Of a stretch of 64,000 nt of DNA, positions 45,166 to 56,309 are shown one piece after another (within the stretch, counting starts at the first letter, position 1; every line of letters begins with the position of its first letter). The notes beneath the pieces are model-generated. The model was not told the origin of the DNA, did not search any database, and saw only the letters and a program-made list of their open reading frames with translations. The DNA is from Perognathus longimembris pacificus (Eukaryota; Chordata; Mammalia; Rodentia; Heteromyidae). The stretch is taken from contig NC_063181.1 of NCBI RefSeq assembly GCF_023159225.1, positions 10,995,606-11,059,605 on the forward strand, in the 5' to 3' direction. The translations under genes and the position numbers were made by a program.

Positions 45166-45865
45166 AATAAGGGTTTTCTAGATTATATAGAAAACATGTC
45201 ATTTAAAACAATTATTTTAGATATAAGCTACTTAAATATGTAACCTGAATATTATAAATAGCAGCATTCCCATACCAAGAAAAAATGGTATAAAAATAGG
45301 GACTGCAAAAATGGTCCTGGAAGAGATTATCAGCTACAGCACTGTCTTGGCTACAGACCATATATCCTGTTGTGTTGGCTTATGTATTTTTCTGAGGAGT
45401 ATTAGATTATTTAAAACCAATATCATGTCTCATTGTTCTTTGTAACAGTCGAATCCTAACTCATCAGATTTAATGTAAACAATTTTTCATCATTCTCTTT
45501 CCTCAACTACCGCAACACATACTATATGAATTCAACAATAAGTTAACTTTGGAAAGTTTCTTTTATTAAGTATATTTCTGAAGGTAACCATGTCATCATT
45601 AACATACTTTCACATGATCAGTTATGAAAAGATTTGTGGTTATGATTCTATAAAAAGTCATTTATATATATTCTGCAATTTTGACAGGTAAATAGCATAC
45701 TACTAAGGAAAAGAAGATACAATCAAATGTTCATTTGACTATTGATGAGTTTGGTGATGAGTACATAGGACTTATTCCCTTACTTTTAACTGAACATGTT
45801 CAAACTTGTATAATGACAAGTTTCAGTGCACATAATGACATGGAAGACTATTGCTATTACTTATT

Positions 45866-46670
45866 CTAAATAGTCAACATATATATCATAATTTCTGGGC
45901 ACAAGCTTTTTCTCTAAAGAAATACCAAATACTATATTCAATACTTCTTCTATTTCTTCCTTTTCCAGTGTCTTACACTCTGCCAGATCTACATTGTCCT
46001 TATAACTGAATTTCTTGGTGTCCAACTAACAGTGTACTCCTTCTGTAGTCTGCAAGGAACAAACTGACTTGTTCTCAATGGTTCGAGGCACAAGAGTAAA
46101 GGAGTAGAGTTTTCGATTTTATTAGTCTCAAAGATGTCAGAATTAGCAAATTCTTCATTTGTGATGTACTGCTCTCTTCTGATTTGGTCCCCGTACCACC
46201 TTCCATTCTCTTCAGTCAGTTGGAAGATGGAAGGCACTTGAAGCCAGTCCTTTCCTGAAATCAGTTCCATGAGGTTCCCACATCTGGAAGGAGTGTCCAA
46301 ATGCAGCATCCACAATGTTCTTGCCACTGAGGGTCACCTGAACTATAAGGTGGATCATGCCCTTGCTATATCTTTTGGCTGGAGGGTTATAGACATAGCC
46401 TCCTAACATTGTAGTCTCAAAACCCATTGTGGTCAGAGCCCAGTAGAAAAGATGATTAATCTGGAGACACCAGCCACCCTGGTTCTTCCTCACAAGGTGA
46501 TCAAAAGTGGCCTCTAAGCCCAATTCCATGGATTCTCCACAGTGCATGTTGAGGTTCTCATAGGGAATGGTGTGAATCTGGTGCTGAAAAACTTCAGTTA
46601 AAGTTTCCAAGTCCAATTTGTTCCTGGACTTATTATAACCAATTCTTTGAAAATATGCTTCAATGTCCAT
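45866..46670 (-). pseudogene. Arylamine N-acetyltransferase pseudogene, copy C
   Basis: The closest relative of copy B, opening [19 protein letters not shown] at 46670. The front 130 or so residues are intact, including Cys in QGGWCLQ, His in GMIHL and Asp in KNIVDAAFG, where the Tyr codon before IVD has been deleted. Near 46268 one extra base shifts the frame just after MWEP. Further 3' a deletion of roughly 56 bases removes the segment around the 'TSVFVNKS' region (near 46078), and another removes part of the '[11 protein letters not shown]' region (near 46013). The total length is 805 bases against 870 in B. No full enzyme can be made, although the N-terminal frame stays open for 152 codons. 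Confidence 0.95.
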
Positions 46671-47914
46671 GTTTCCCTAATCAAAAAAACAAAAACAAGA
46701 ATAAGTGCTATGACATTTCTACTATGATATTCCTTGACTAGGCTAATTAATATCAAACTTTGAAAATAATTTAGACATTAAGCAAGTTAATGTATAATTA
46801 GTGAAAAGTACTGTATTGATAACCTTTCACATTGCTCATGTACGTACCAAGTTTGATATTTACCAGAAATCCTAATGAGAAAACAAAGCCATACTAAAAG
46901 TGAAGTTAAATGTTTGTATACATATAAAGTATTCAATCCATTTGTTTTTCCTATAGAAGAGAATTCAAAATAATCATAGAAAATACAATATATATTTTCC
47001 CCCTAAATGAAGTAGAACTCACACCTGAGACTAAAAGCAACAATATTCTTGGAAAGTTTGATCTTACATGCATGGCATTGAAGTATATATTGTTAAATAA
47101 TTAAAATACAAAATAAAAGAGAAAAAGTATTCAATGATCTCTCAGAGAAAGAAAGTATTTCATAAGGAAAAGATGTATCATTTTGGCAACAAACTGTTCT
47201 AGAAATGTATCTGGAGGAGAATCAAAGGAACTTTGTCTACAAAGTTGCAAAGTAGTGAGGAACTATCCCGTCCTCATTTAACATTGAACCAAATGGTGAC
47301 ATGCATGCAAAGACAATCTCAACCAGAAAGGAACTTGAGTAATGGGACAACTCTGAGCTGTCCTGATGAAGCATTTGCTCTTTAAAGGCCAGTAAAGAAA
47401 TAAATCAAAGAAAAACCAAGAAATGAACCAGTGATGAACTGCCACGGGCACTGGCTTCCATTACTACAGAATGAAGATTAAAGAAAGGAGGAGCATGATG
47501 GCTGCTGAACAGACCAGTTCAACTCCCATGGAAATAGAGACGGGAAGTGAAAAAGGACGTCTGAAGATTGTAAAAGACCAGAAGTGCCAACATTGGAGCA
47601 TTAGAAAGTATACATAGGGAAATTCAAATTCTGAAGAGTTTATTTGAGCAGAAAGCAAATTTTGAAATCACCTGCTACTAGCGTCATCCATTCAGTGATC
47701 TAGGGGTGAGAAAACTCTTACAAAATGCTTCTACAAACAAGAAAAAGAAAATATATTTGCTTAATGAAAGTAGAAAGTCGTCAGTTGGAAATTGGTTGGA
47801 AGTTCCTCATTGTTCAGGTCTCTGATGTGTTTGTACTGTTTGCTTTTGGGATTGTCAGTCTTGGGGTTGTGTAGCCTAATGCAAACACAACTGAAAATGA
47901 TGTAATAGAACTGT
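46671..47914. other. 5' intron sequence of copy C, no gene seen
   Basis: It keeps the splice-acceptor context of copy B ('gattagggaaac' before the ATG on the minus strand). The part about 47340-47600 aligns with 55440-55660 upstream of copy D ('cagaatgaagatta', 'atggaaatagagacggg'), so it is ancestral intron that copy B has lost. Confidence 0.6.
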
Positions 47915-48125
47915 TAGTTACCTTTTTGTCACTGTGGCAAAAATACCTGAATAAATAAATTTAAAGGAGGGAGGATTTATTTTAGCTCATAGACTTAGTG
48001 GTTTCAGTTGATGGCTGGCTGTCTCTACTTCTATTGGTTTGTGATAAAGCAGAACATCATGGATACGCACAGGCAGGGAGGACAAGACGTATGGTTCAAT
48101 GGCCTGCCACCATCACTTACAAATC
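47915..48125 (+). mobile_element. Unnamed interspersed repeat fragment
   Basis: 'cactgtggcaaaaatacctg', 'aaaggagggaggatttattt' and 'agcagaacatcatgga' resemble a repeat common in rodent genomes with 'gtgacaaaatacctgac...ttattttggctcac'. I cannot name the family. It abuts an L1. Confidence 0.35.
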
Positions 48126-48129
48126 AGAA

Positions 48130-49326
48130 AGGGCTGTTTTGCAGATTGGGAGAGCGTCAGTAGCTGTACCACAGACATGGTCCTCATATCTGAAATATAC
48201 TTAGAACTAAAAGATTAAGTTCCCCCAAAATAAATCCTCCACGAAACAACCACCCTATTAGCAGGTTAATGGCTTAAAGCGAGACTTCTCTGAAGAGGAA
48301 ATAAGAATGGCCAATGGAAACATGAAGAAGTGCTCAACATCTCTGGCCATAAAAGAAATGAAAATCAAAATTACATTAAGATTCCACCTCACTCCAGTCA
48401 GAATGGCCATTATCAGGAAATCTAATAACAACAGATGCTGGCAGAGAAGTGGCCAAAAGGAACACTACTACAGTGTTGGTCAGAGTATAAACCTGTTCTA
48501 CCACTTTGGAAAGCAGTATGGAGGTTCCACAAATGATTAAAACTGGAGTTCCCCTATGACTCAGCAATCCCACTTCTGGGCATTTACCCAAAGGATCACA
48601 AACAAGTCCATACCAAAGTTATCAGCAAATGTTCATAGCAGTAATATTTACCATAGCTAGGATATGGAACCAATCCAGATGCCTCTCAGTAGATGAATGG
48701 ATCAACAAAATAGTAGAATGAATGACATGCCCATTAGTAAGGAAAGACTAGGAAAAATCATACTAAGTGAAGTAAGCCAGACCCAAAGAAACATAGACTT
48801 TATGGTTTCCCTCATTTGTAATAATTAGTATATGTCTAGGATAGTCCTAGCAGAGGATCATAATAGCTCAATAGCTATGTGCATATAATCATATAAGATG
48901 AGGCTAAGCAAAATGTACTCCAAGATACGAAAACAAGAGCTTTTTCTTTGTTGCTGTTGTTTTTAATGTGCTATGTGAAGTTATTTCTTTTGTTGTTTTT
49001 TCCATGCGATTTATCCCCTGTTGTCAATGTATTGGATTTTAGTAGGTACCCTGTGTATTGTATATACATTTATCTGAATTAGGGAAGGGAAAGGGAACAA
49101 CAAAATGGTGAGATAAAGGAGAAAGGGGGAACGGATGCAACATCGATACTCCCAAGGCAATATGTTGGAGACAAAATGTACAACTTTGCAGGGGGGATTG
49201 AGTGGGAGGGAAAATTGGAGAAAAAGGAGGGAGGGGGTAACAATGTTGGACAGAAATGTACTCACTACCTTACATATGTAACTGTAACTGTAACTGCTTG
49301 ACAATAAATTATATTAAAAAAAAAAA
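48130..49326 (+). mobile_element. L1 LINE, older 5'-truncated copy (ORF2 C-terminus plus 3'UTR)
   Basis: 48307-48540 encodes the same C-terminal ORF2p blocks as the younger copies ([34 protein letters not shown]), with decay and a frameshift after it. The remainder of ORF2 and a long purine-rich 3'UTR follow, ending in A-rich sequence at 49326. The 5' edge against the preceding repeat is blurred. It lies inside the 5' intron of copy C and is absent from copy B. Confidence 0.9.
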
Positions 49327-49329
49327 AGA

Positions 49330-49948
49330 AAGGACTGTGGTAGAAAGTTCCATACCTACTGCATGGGTTTCTGAAAATTCTGAAGACAAGAGTCACAAGG
49401 GGACCCAGAGAGTCACTTTTATTGAGTTCTTTCCCTATCCCTTCATTTCTGCCACATGGAGTGTACAGCATCCTACTTTATTAACATTTCCCCAAGCCGG
49501 CCCTCTCGCGGTGTGGGCTTGCTGGCCATATCCAAACCTGATACTCAACAGTGTTGAACACCATATCAGACAGGGCAGGCAAAAAAAAAGGGGGGATTTG
49601 GGTGGGATGAAGGGAAGGGAAGGGGGAGGAAAACTCTCAAAGGGCACAGCAGATACAGCGGGAAATGGTGACGAAGAAGAGGGACAAAAGTCTCTGAGCA
49701 GAAACTAGATTGTTGACCCTTTCTGTGTTTTGGGAGCATCAAGGTGAAGTCAGAAGTTTTGAGTCTGAGGGGAAAATCAGGGAAGGGCATGAGGAAGGGA
49801 AAAATAGCTAATCAGAATGGAGCTTTGACCCTTTCTAAGTTTGTGAAGTGCCATGGTGAAGTTAACATTTTTGAGTGGGAGGAAGAAGGAAGGAAGGACT
49901 TGAGTAATGAAAGAATAGCTTATCAAACCAGAGCAAAGCAACAAATCC
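49330..49948. other. No gene seen; purine-rich stretch
   Basis: Unique sequence with a G/A-rich run near 49589-49632. The 150-codon plus-strand frame 49256-49708 starts inside the L1 tail and has no domain. Confidence 0.45.
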
Positions 49949-51045
49949 AGGCATCCAGCCAGAACCTACAGCAAAGTCCAACCCAGACATCCATGGGCCT
50001 CCATTACCCGGCAGTCTCTTCTCTCCAGTGGAGTTCTGTAGTCTGTGTTCAGGGGCAATGCTGTAGACAAATAGCTGCTGCTGCTGATTTTTATCAATGT
50101 CAGATTCTGGACACTCTACTAAACATCCTTCCAACACAAGATGGAAAAGCAAAGCAAAACACAACCTCTTTTCCTCTCCCCCACAGAAATCATTCCATAT
50201 TGGCAGCAGACAAAGTATTTTCAGCTGCAGGTCCCAAATGTGTGCCTCCCAAACTTTCTGAGCAATTTAGAACTTGAAATTCAGAGCTGGGGTAGAATCT
50301 AATCTCCCGGGTCCCACATTTCCTACCCCCCCGCCCCCCAGACAGAGAAACCTCAGTTTCCAAAGACACTCACAGCAATACCAGTCTGGGAGCTCCACTG
50401 GTCAGGTTGGCAGAGGCTCCAATAACCAAGAAGCGGTGGAGCGCTGTTCTCTCCTCCCAAAGTCTGCATCGTTGGCTTTCCAAATCGCTCCACCGCCCCA
50501 GTGGTAGAACCACCCCGGGGATCTGTAGGACATGTAGTTTTGGTGTCACCTTACTCTCGTGCATTTCTTAATCCATTTCTTTCTTTTAAAAAGTATTGAA
50601 ATGTATTTTATCTGATGATTCTTGTGCCTCAGGCTGTGAAGGGATTTTGTATTTTAGACAATTTCTGCTGTCTGGGAGCCTAGGCCATATTTTCCATGTA
50701 TGGAATAGAAAGATCAGAGTGTGGGAAGGAGGCAGGAAAAGCAAATGCCAGACCTAGAGGAGGCAGCCAAGGAGGCGCTACTTTGTTCCCACTTCCGGTA
50801 TGTGACACTTCCCATCAAATCCTCTGTGGTCTCGTTTTGCTGGTTTTCACATATCACCCTCACTTCCTTTTACCTCTCTGCTCACAGGCACTCTGAATTC
50901 TGTCTGAAATGTACCCTGATATACACTGTGAGTTATTTCTGAAGTGAAGCTTTGTGAGCATGATGTGTGTCATGTGGTTGTATTTCTGATTGTTTTTGTT
51001 TAACCCTTGTCACGTGTTGGTTTATAACTCTTGCTGATTCTTAGA
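49949..51045. repeat. Duplicated 5' block of NAT copy C with decayed promoter
   Basis: It is co-linear with 40863-42240. The splice-donor sequence GTGAG is kept (50369-50373, minus strand), but the CCAAT box has become CCAAC (near 50472) and the ZNF143-like motif is damaged (near 50519-50540). The MIR and the GAT repeat of copy B are missing here. Confidence 0.85.
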
Positions 51046-51400
51046 CATTTCCCTCTACTGTATTTTAAAACTGTTTACATGATGGTATATTGATGCCTCG
51101 TGCTATCTCTTGGGCACCAAGCCTTCTAGTAATCTTGAAACACGTCTTTCCCTCATTTAAAAAATGTTTAACCCTCTCTGAAGATTAACTCTCTCTACCT
51201 GAAGATCCTCTGGTGGCTCGTGCTTGGGTAATTGGAAAAGACTCATAAGTTAAATCTCCTGCCACAGAAAAACAGATGAAAATAGTAAGAGGTATGTGAC
51301 ATGTGATCTCATTTTCTATCTGTTCAGCTGCAATTTCTCTGAGTATTCACGCACAGCATTGCCTCCTGGTCACTTTCAGGATGGGGTTCTTCTCCTTCAT
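51045..51400. other. No gene seen
   Basis: Unique sequence. A 151-178 codon frame starting near 51300 owes its length to the pyrimidine tract that follows. Confidence 0.45.
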
Positions 51401-51727
51401 CCTTTTCCTTTCCCTCTCTTGCCATTTCCTTCCTTTCCCCACTCTTCCCTTCCCTTCCCTTCAACTCCCTCTTCTCTCTTCTCTTTCTTTCCCTTCTTTC
51501 CTTTTTCTTTTTCTTTTCTTTCCCTTCTTTTCACTTTTTCTTTCTTTCTTCCTCCCTTCTTTTTACTTTCCTCTCTTCCCCCCCCTCCCTCCCTCCCTCC
51601 CTCCCTCCCTCCCTCCCTCCCTCCCTCCCCCCCTCCCTCCCTCCCTCCCTTCCTTCCTTCCTTTCTTTCTTCCTTCCTTCCTTCCTTCCTTCCTTCCTTC
51701 CTTCCTTCCTTCCTTCCTTCCTTCCTT
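51400..51727. repeat. Long pyrimidine tract: mixed CT, (CCCT)n, then (TTCC)n
   Basis: About 330 bases of almost pure C/T contain a CCTC/CCCT run (51580-51650) and about 16 TTCC units (51664-51727). The last units touch the 3' end of an antisense SINE at 51728, so the TTCC run probably grew from that SINE's A-rich tail. Confidence 0.95.
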
Positions 51728-51935
51728 GTGCTGGCTGGTAACAGGACTTGAACTCAGAGAGTGGTGCTTTTGTTGGGCAAGTTTTTGCTCATGGCTGGCA
51801 CTCTACTACTTGAGCTATGCTTCCAGCTTAATATATTGATTAATTGGAGACAGAGTCTTGAGAACTTTTATCATCTGGGTCTCGCCTCTTGAGTAGCTAG
51901 GATTATAGACACAAACCTTCAGCATCTAGCTGTCT
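51728..51935 (-). mobile_element. Composite SINE: 7SL/B1-like head plus Geo tail, antisense
   Basis: The order 'caggacttgaactcagagag', 'actacttgagctatgcttcc', 'gattaattggagacagagtc', 'gagtagctaggattatagac' is the antisense composite SINE: Geo half first, then linker, then 7SL-like head. Confidence 0.7.
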
Positions 51936-52099
51936 CTACAATAGAAACATCATCAGCAGACCTTCTTTTAATGCATCTTGCTTGATAAAATATGTATGTT
52001 GTAGCATAATGTAAGTTCTTAATTAATATTCAAGTTTCTGCTTTTCTCTTTCCTTTATTAGGATAATCACAAGTTCAAGGTGGACAATAATATTGAAAT

Positions 52100-53443
52100 C
52101 AATGTGCTCAAATCCACAATAAAAACCTGAGTTATATATAAGTAAAGATTCAGATCCTGAAGCACACATCATATTCAAGTTTTGGGCATCTGACATCAAT
52201 ATTTCATTAGGAAGGCAGATGAGAGTGTGAATAGGATTTCAATCACAAAGGAAATAAAGCAAAATGGAAAGAGACTATTGGTTAAATGCTGACCTTGAAA
52301 TGATTGCTGGTATTATTTATTTGTTCTTGGATCAAAATTTGTTTGTATGCTTCTGGAAAGCAAAGTCTTTGGAATTCATGCAAGCTAGACAAACACCCTA
52401 ACACAATTTTTGAGGCCATTACCCTGTGTCTGGCACTGAATATATAACTACAAACTCATTTTGCTTTGGTGAATCAAATCCACTGGTTTACTCAGTACCC
52501 TCAGGATGTGAACTAAGGGTAAGAAACAACATCATTTTTAAAAGAATGCATGTTGAAGATAGTGAAAAATATATAGCTCAGAGAAAATAAACAGGTGGCA
52601 GAAAGACTCTCTTATAGAACATACCAACCGCATAATATTTCTAAAATCTCCAAAGACTTTGATTCACAGTATAGTAGTCAATAATATTTTATTGTACTTC
52701 ATTGACCATAAGTTCTTGCAAGGAATAGCTCTTTTGTCATTTACAATAATTATTACATCAAGACATAAACCATTCAATTCAGGAAGTTGAAAATTCTAAA
52801 TATCTTCCTAGATAAAGGAAAAATATATACAAAAACACCCATGACTGCAAAAGCTGCCCTGGGAGAAATGATTGGCTGTACAATTGACTCCTTTGACATC
52901 CAAAAGCATACTCCTATGTACTCGGTTTATTCACATCAACTTGTCTTGAGGACTCTGGGATTATTAGGAACCCAGGTCATGTCTCACTTTTCTTTGCTGC
53001 ATTCTGATCTTGAATTGTCAGAGTTTCAGCGTATAAAAATTGGACACTGGATACATACTGATTCGATTTAATGGAAAAATTTTAAAATCATTATTCTCTT
53101 CACTCAGACAGGAATATCAAATTTTTCTGTGAATTCAACAGTAAACCAATCTTGGGAGGTATTATGTCACAAATCAATACGGTTCCCAAGATAACCACAT
53201 CATCCTTAGAGCACTTCTTCATGTATGCTGACATTGTGATGGATGAAGTGTGACATCTAGGGTCTTTGTAGAATATGGAGATATAGAGGACATGATAAAT
53301 CAGTGGTTGATCACAGATGAGCTGGGTGATGACTGCTCAAAGGCTTATTAACCTAGCATTTATAGTTTTAGATATATCTTGAATTTTTAATAGTAACAGT
53401 TAAGTACATACAGCAATAAGAAAGGGCACTTTTGCTCCTTAGG
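52100..53443. repeat. Duplicated 3' flank of NAT copy D
   Basis: Landmarks shared with the B and C flanks are 'catcaatatttcattaggaag' (52194), 'ccgcataatatttctaa' (52628), 'gtctcacttttctttgctgc' (52980) and 'gatgagctgggtgatgactg' (53319). It is more diverged than B is from C. The 94-codon frame at 52787-53071 has no recognisable domain. Confidence 0.65.
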
Positions 53444-54315
53444 CTAAATAGTAAAAGATTTATCACCATGTTTGGGCACATACTTTATTTCCAAGGACAT
53501 ACCAAATACAGTTCTCAGTACTCCTTCTATTTCTTCCTCTTTCAGAGTCTTAAACTCTACCAGATCCTCATTGTCTTTATAACTGAATTTCCGATGGGCC
53601 AGAATGATCCCACTAAGCAGTAAGCTCCTTCTGAGGTCTGCACAGAACACTATGTTGTGTTTGTAAACTCAGATGTTAGAGATGTCTGAAGGAACATATT
53701 CACAGACTCAAAAATCTTCAATTTTTCTGGCTCAAGAGTAAAGGAGTAGATTTTTCTGTATTTATTCTTCTCAAGGACTTCAGAATTCACAAATGCTTGG
53801 TCCGGAAGATACTGTTCTCTTCTGACTTGGTCCAGGTACCAGATGCCCTTGTCTTCTGTCAACTGTAAAATGGAAGACGCCTGAGGCTGATGCTTTCCAG
53901 AAATTAATTCCAGGGGCTCCCACATCTGGTAGGAACTTCCATATCTAACATCAACAATGTAACCCCTGCCATTAATGCTCACCCATAGTAGAAGGTGAAT
54001 CATGTCACTGCTATGCTTTTTGGCTGGAGAAATATAAACATATCTTCCCAATATGGTGGTCTCAAAACCCATTGTGGTCAGAACCCAGTAGAGAAGCCGA
54101 TTAACCTGGGGCCACCACCCACCCTGCTTCCTATTTACAATTTGATCAAAAATGGCCTCCAATGCCATATCCATAGGGTCTTCACAATGGATGTTCAGAT
54201 TATCAAAGGAAATGGCTTGGATCTGATGCTGAAGAATTTCAGTTAATGTTTCCAAGTCCAATTTCTTCCTAGGGTTCTCATAACCCATTCTTTCAAAATC
54301 TGTGGTAATGTCCAT
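53444..54315 (-). pseudogene. Arylamine N-acetyltransferase pseudogene, copy D, catalytic Cys lost
   Basis: From the NAT-type ATG at 54315 to the TAG at 53444-53446 the sequence is 872 bases, one short of the family's usual 873. The frame runs for 221 codons before a TAG at 53650-53652, and a one-base deletion near 53608 then shifts the rest, which remains readable to -SFTI in another frame. The catalytic-cysteine block GGWC has become GGWWP, so Cys68 is replaced by Trp. His (DMIHLL) and Asp (YIVDV) are kept. Positions equivalent to 125/127/129 read Y/S/Y. An ATG 30 bases further 5' (54345) would extend the frame but has no counterpart in the family. Loss of the nucleophile means that even the long open frame could not work as a normal NAT. 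Confidence 0.95.
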
Positions 54316-55734
54316 GGTCCTATTAAGCAAAGAAAATAAAAACAAAAAGCAAATGCAATGATCACTCCTTTTGCATGTGGATTTCCTGAGACAGAATAAT
54401 AATATCTAGAATATATTTTTGACTATGTAAATATAAGCAATGACTATAAACATGTGTATTGGTAATTCAGTGTTCCTATTTATGAATTATCATTCTACCC
54501 CTACATTCACTAAACAGCCTCAGTAACCTAGAAGGGAAGTGTCATTGTTTCTTCTATTACTTATGTCAAGCAGAAATAGAAAATTCAGATAAGATAATGA
54601 GCTGAGTTAACACACAGCTTAGATCGTTATTCTTGGTGATGAATGAGAAACCTCCCAAATGACAATCACTGAAACAGGCTTCTCAACAGTTCCTTGATCA
54701 AAGCAGGAGAGTTACATATTAGTGCCGGTTGCATTCTCATTTCGACATACATTACACAAAGCTGTTCATTGAAAAGTTTTACATTGATTGATTGATTCAT
54801 TAATTCATCCATTCAACAAATAGTTTACTAAATATCCCACTCAATATTTATTTCTGGCTTAGTGTTTGTTTGCCTTCTGAAACCTGAAACCATAGTACCA
54901 TATTTAAGACAAAAGCTTGATATTTGTAGTAAAAGCAAATAAATAGATAAAGCCATCCCATTGCCACATAGAAGTTAAAGATAAGAAAGTAGTCAAAGAC
55001 AATCCACTTGATATTCCTAAAGAGGTAAGCTCAAAGAAAGTATGGTAGAAAACAATATCTGTAAGGACAAACAAATATTATCCTCAAAAAACAAAATAGA
55101 AAAAATTGAATCTGAAAACAAGAGAGACAAGATTCAGAGAAAGTCTGATTTTTCCTGTTTGATATTAGTGTATATTTTTCTGTTAAAATGTTAACCTTCG
55201 AAATGAAAGAAAATTCTTAAAGAATCTGGTAGGGAAATGAAGTACTTCATGAGAAACAGAATATGAGTTTGTTGACAGAATACTCACAAAAAATATCCAA
55301 GGGTGCCCTTGTGGAACTCTTTCTATAATGCACTGAAGGAAAATGTGTGCGTAAATGTTACACCATCAATGCTTCATGAAATCAAAAAGGTGACAAGCAT
55401 AAAATATTAAACATGAAAAAACTTGATATGTGACAATTTTGAGCTATCCTGAACAAATGATTTATCTTCAATGGCCAATTAAAAATTTAAAACAAAAAGG
55501 AAAACAAAGAAATAGAGAGGCCCGAAATGAAGAACTTCTGGGAATACAGGCTCCTTTTAATACAGAATGAAGATTAGAAGTGGGATGGTTGTTGTGGCTA
55601 CAAACAGGCCATTTAATGGAAATAGAAACAGGAAGCTAAAATGAAGATTACAGAACACTTAGAGAATGTACAGCAATCTCACCCTGACCGTTTAAGGCAA
55701 GCATTGTAGCAGTATGCTACAAAGGATGTATAGT
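54316..55734. other. 5' intron sequence of copy D, no gene seen
   Basis: AT-rich. Its distal part aligns with 47340-47600 upstream of copy C. No exon is recognised. Confidence 0.5.
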
Positions 55735-56290
55735 AGTAGGGATCAAATATGTGCCACCCAAACTTTCTGAACAACCTAGAACCTGAAGTTCAGAATCTAG
55801 TTTCCTAGCTTTTGGGGGGGGGAGAAGGGACCCCCAATTTCAAAAGATACTTATAGCAAGTTAGTGGGGGAGCTCTGCTTGTCAGGTGAGCAAAGCCTGA
55901 AAGCAGGAAGCAGGTAGGATGCTGTCCTTTCTCTACTCAAGTCTGCATGAAAACTGTTTTCTGGGACTTTTCAAATTTCCCAGCCTGCCCCATCCTAGTC
56001 TGTTGGATTCATTTCAGGGATTTCTGGGAAATGTAGTTGCAGGAGGTTACTTTTCCCCTCTCATTGAGAAGCTGTTGAGACTTGTATTATCCAGTGATTC
56101 TAGTGCCTCAGGCTCTGCAGAGTCCTTGATTTTAAGGTTCCTCTTCTCTGAGGCTGAATTTCCCAGTGTGACTGGGTTTTCCCAGTGTGACCACAGAGCT
56201 TGCAAAGGCACAAGAACAGCAAATTGTACAGCAAGAAAAAGTTGGAATATTTTATGCACATTCCAAGTTTATGACACTCCTTTTAAAAAT
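55735..56290. repeat. Duplicated 5' block of NAT copy D, decayed promoter
   Basis: It aligns with 41445-41860 and 50235-50660 ('cccaaactttctgaacaacc', 'agtgcctcaggctctg'). The ZNF143-like motif is intact at 56018-56038. The splice-donor GT has become AT (near 55852) and the CCAAT box is lost. A 13-base direct repeat, ttcccagtgtgac, occurs twice near 56159-56190. Confidence 0.75.
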
Positions 56291-56309
56291 TTTCTTCATT
56301 TAAAGAGGT

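Larger units (their letters stand above)
44250..45865. repeat. Duplicated 3' flank of NAT copy C
   Basis: It is co-linear with 38510-39868 behind copy B, with the left-edge block 44250-44420 matching 34600-34800 and 52130-52300. It contains the SINE at 44599-44827, whose place is empty in the B flank (around 38722), and the shared antisense L1 fragment at 45044-45165. Confidence 0.8.

Noticed and set aside
46212..46670. Copy C as a short functional 152-residue enzyme
   Set aside because: The frame shifts shortly after the triad, so most of the C-terminal half of the enzyme is lost. The downstream sequence carries several deletions.
51296..51839. 178- and 151-codon frames on the plus strand
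   Set aside because: Their length comes from the C/T-only tract, and they end in an antisense SINE.
53650..54345. Copy D as a functional 231-residue NAT starting at 54345
   Set aside because: The extra N-terminal residues have no family counterpart, the catalytic cysteine is Trp, and the C-terminal third is cut off.
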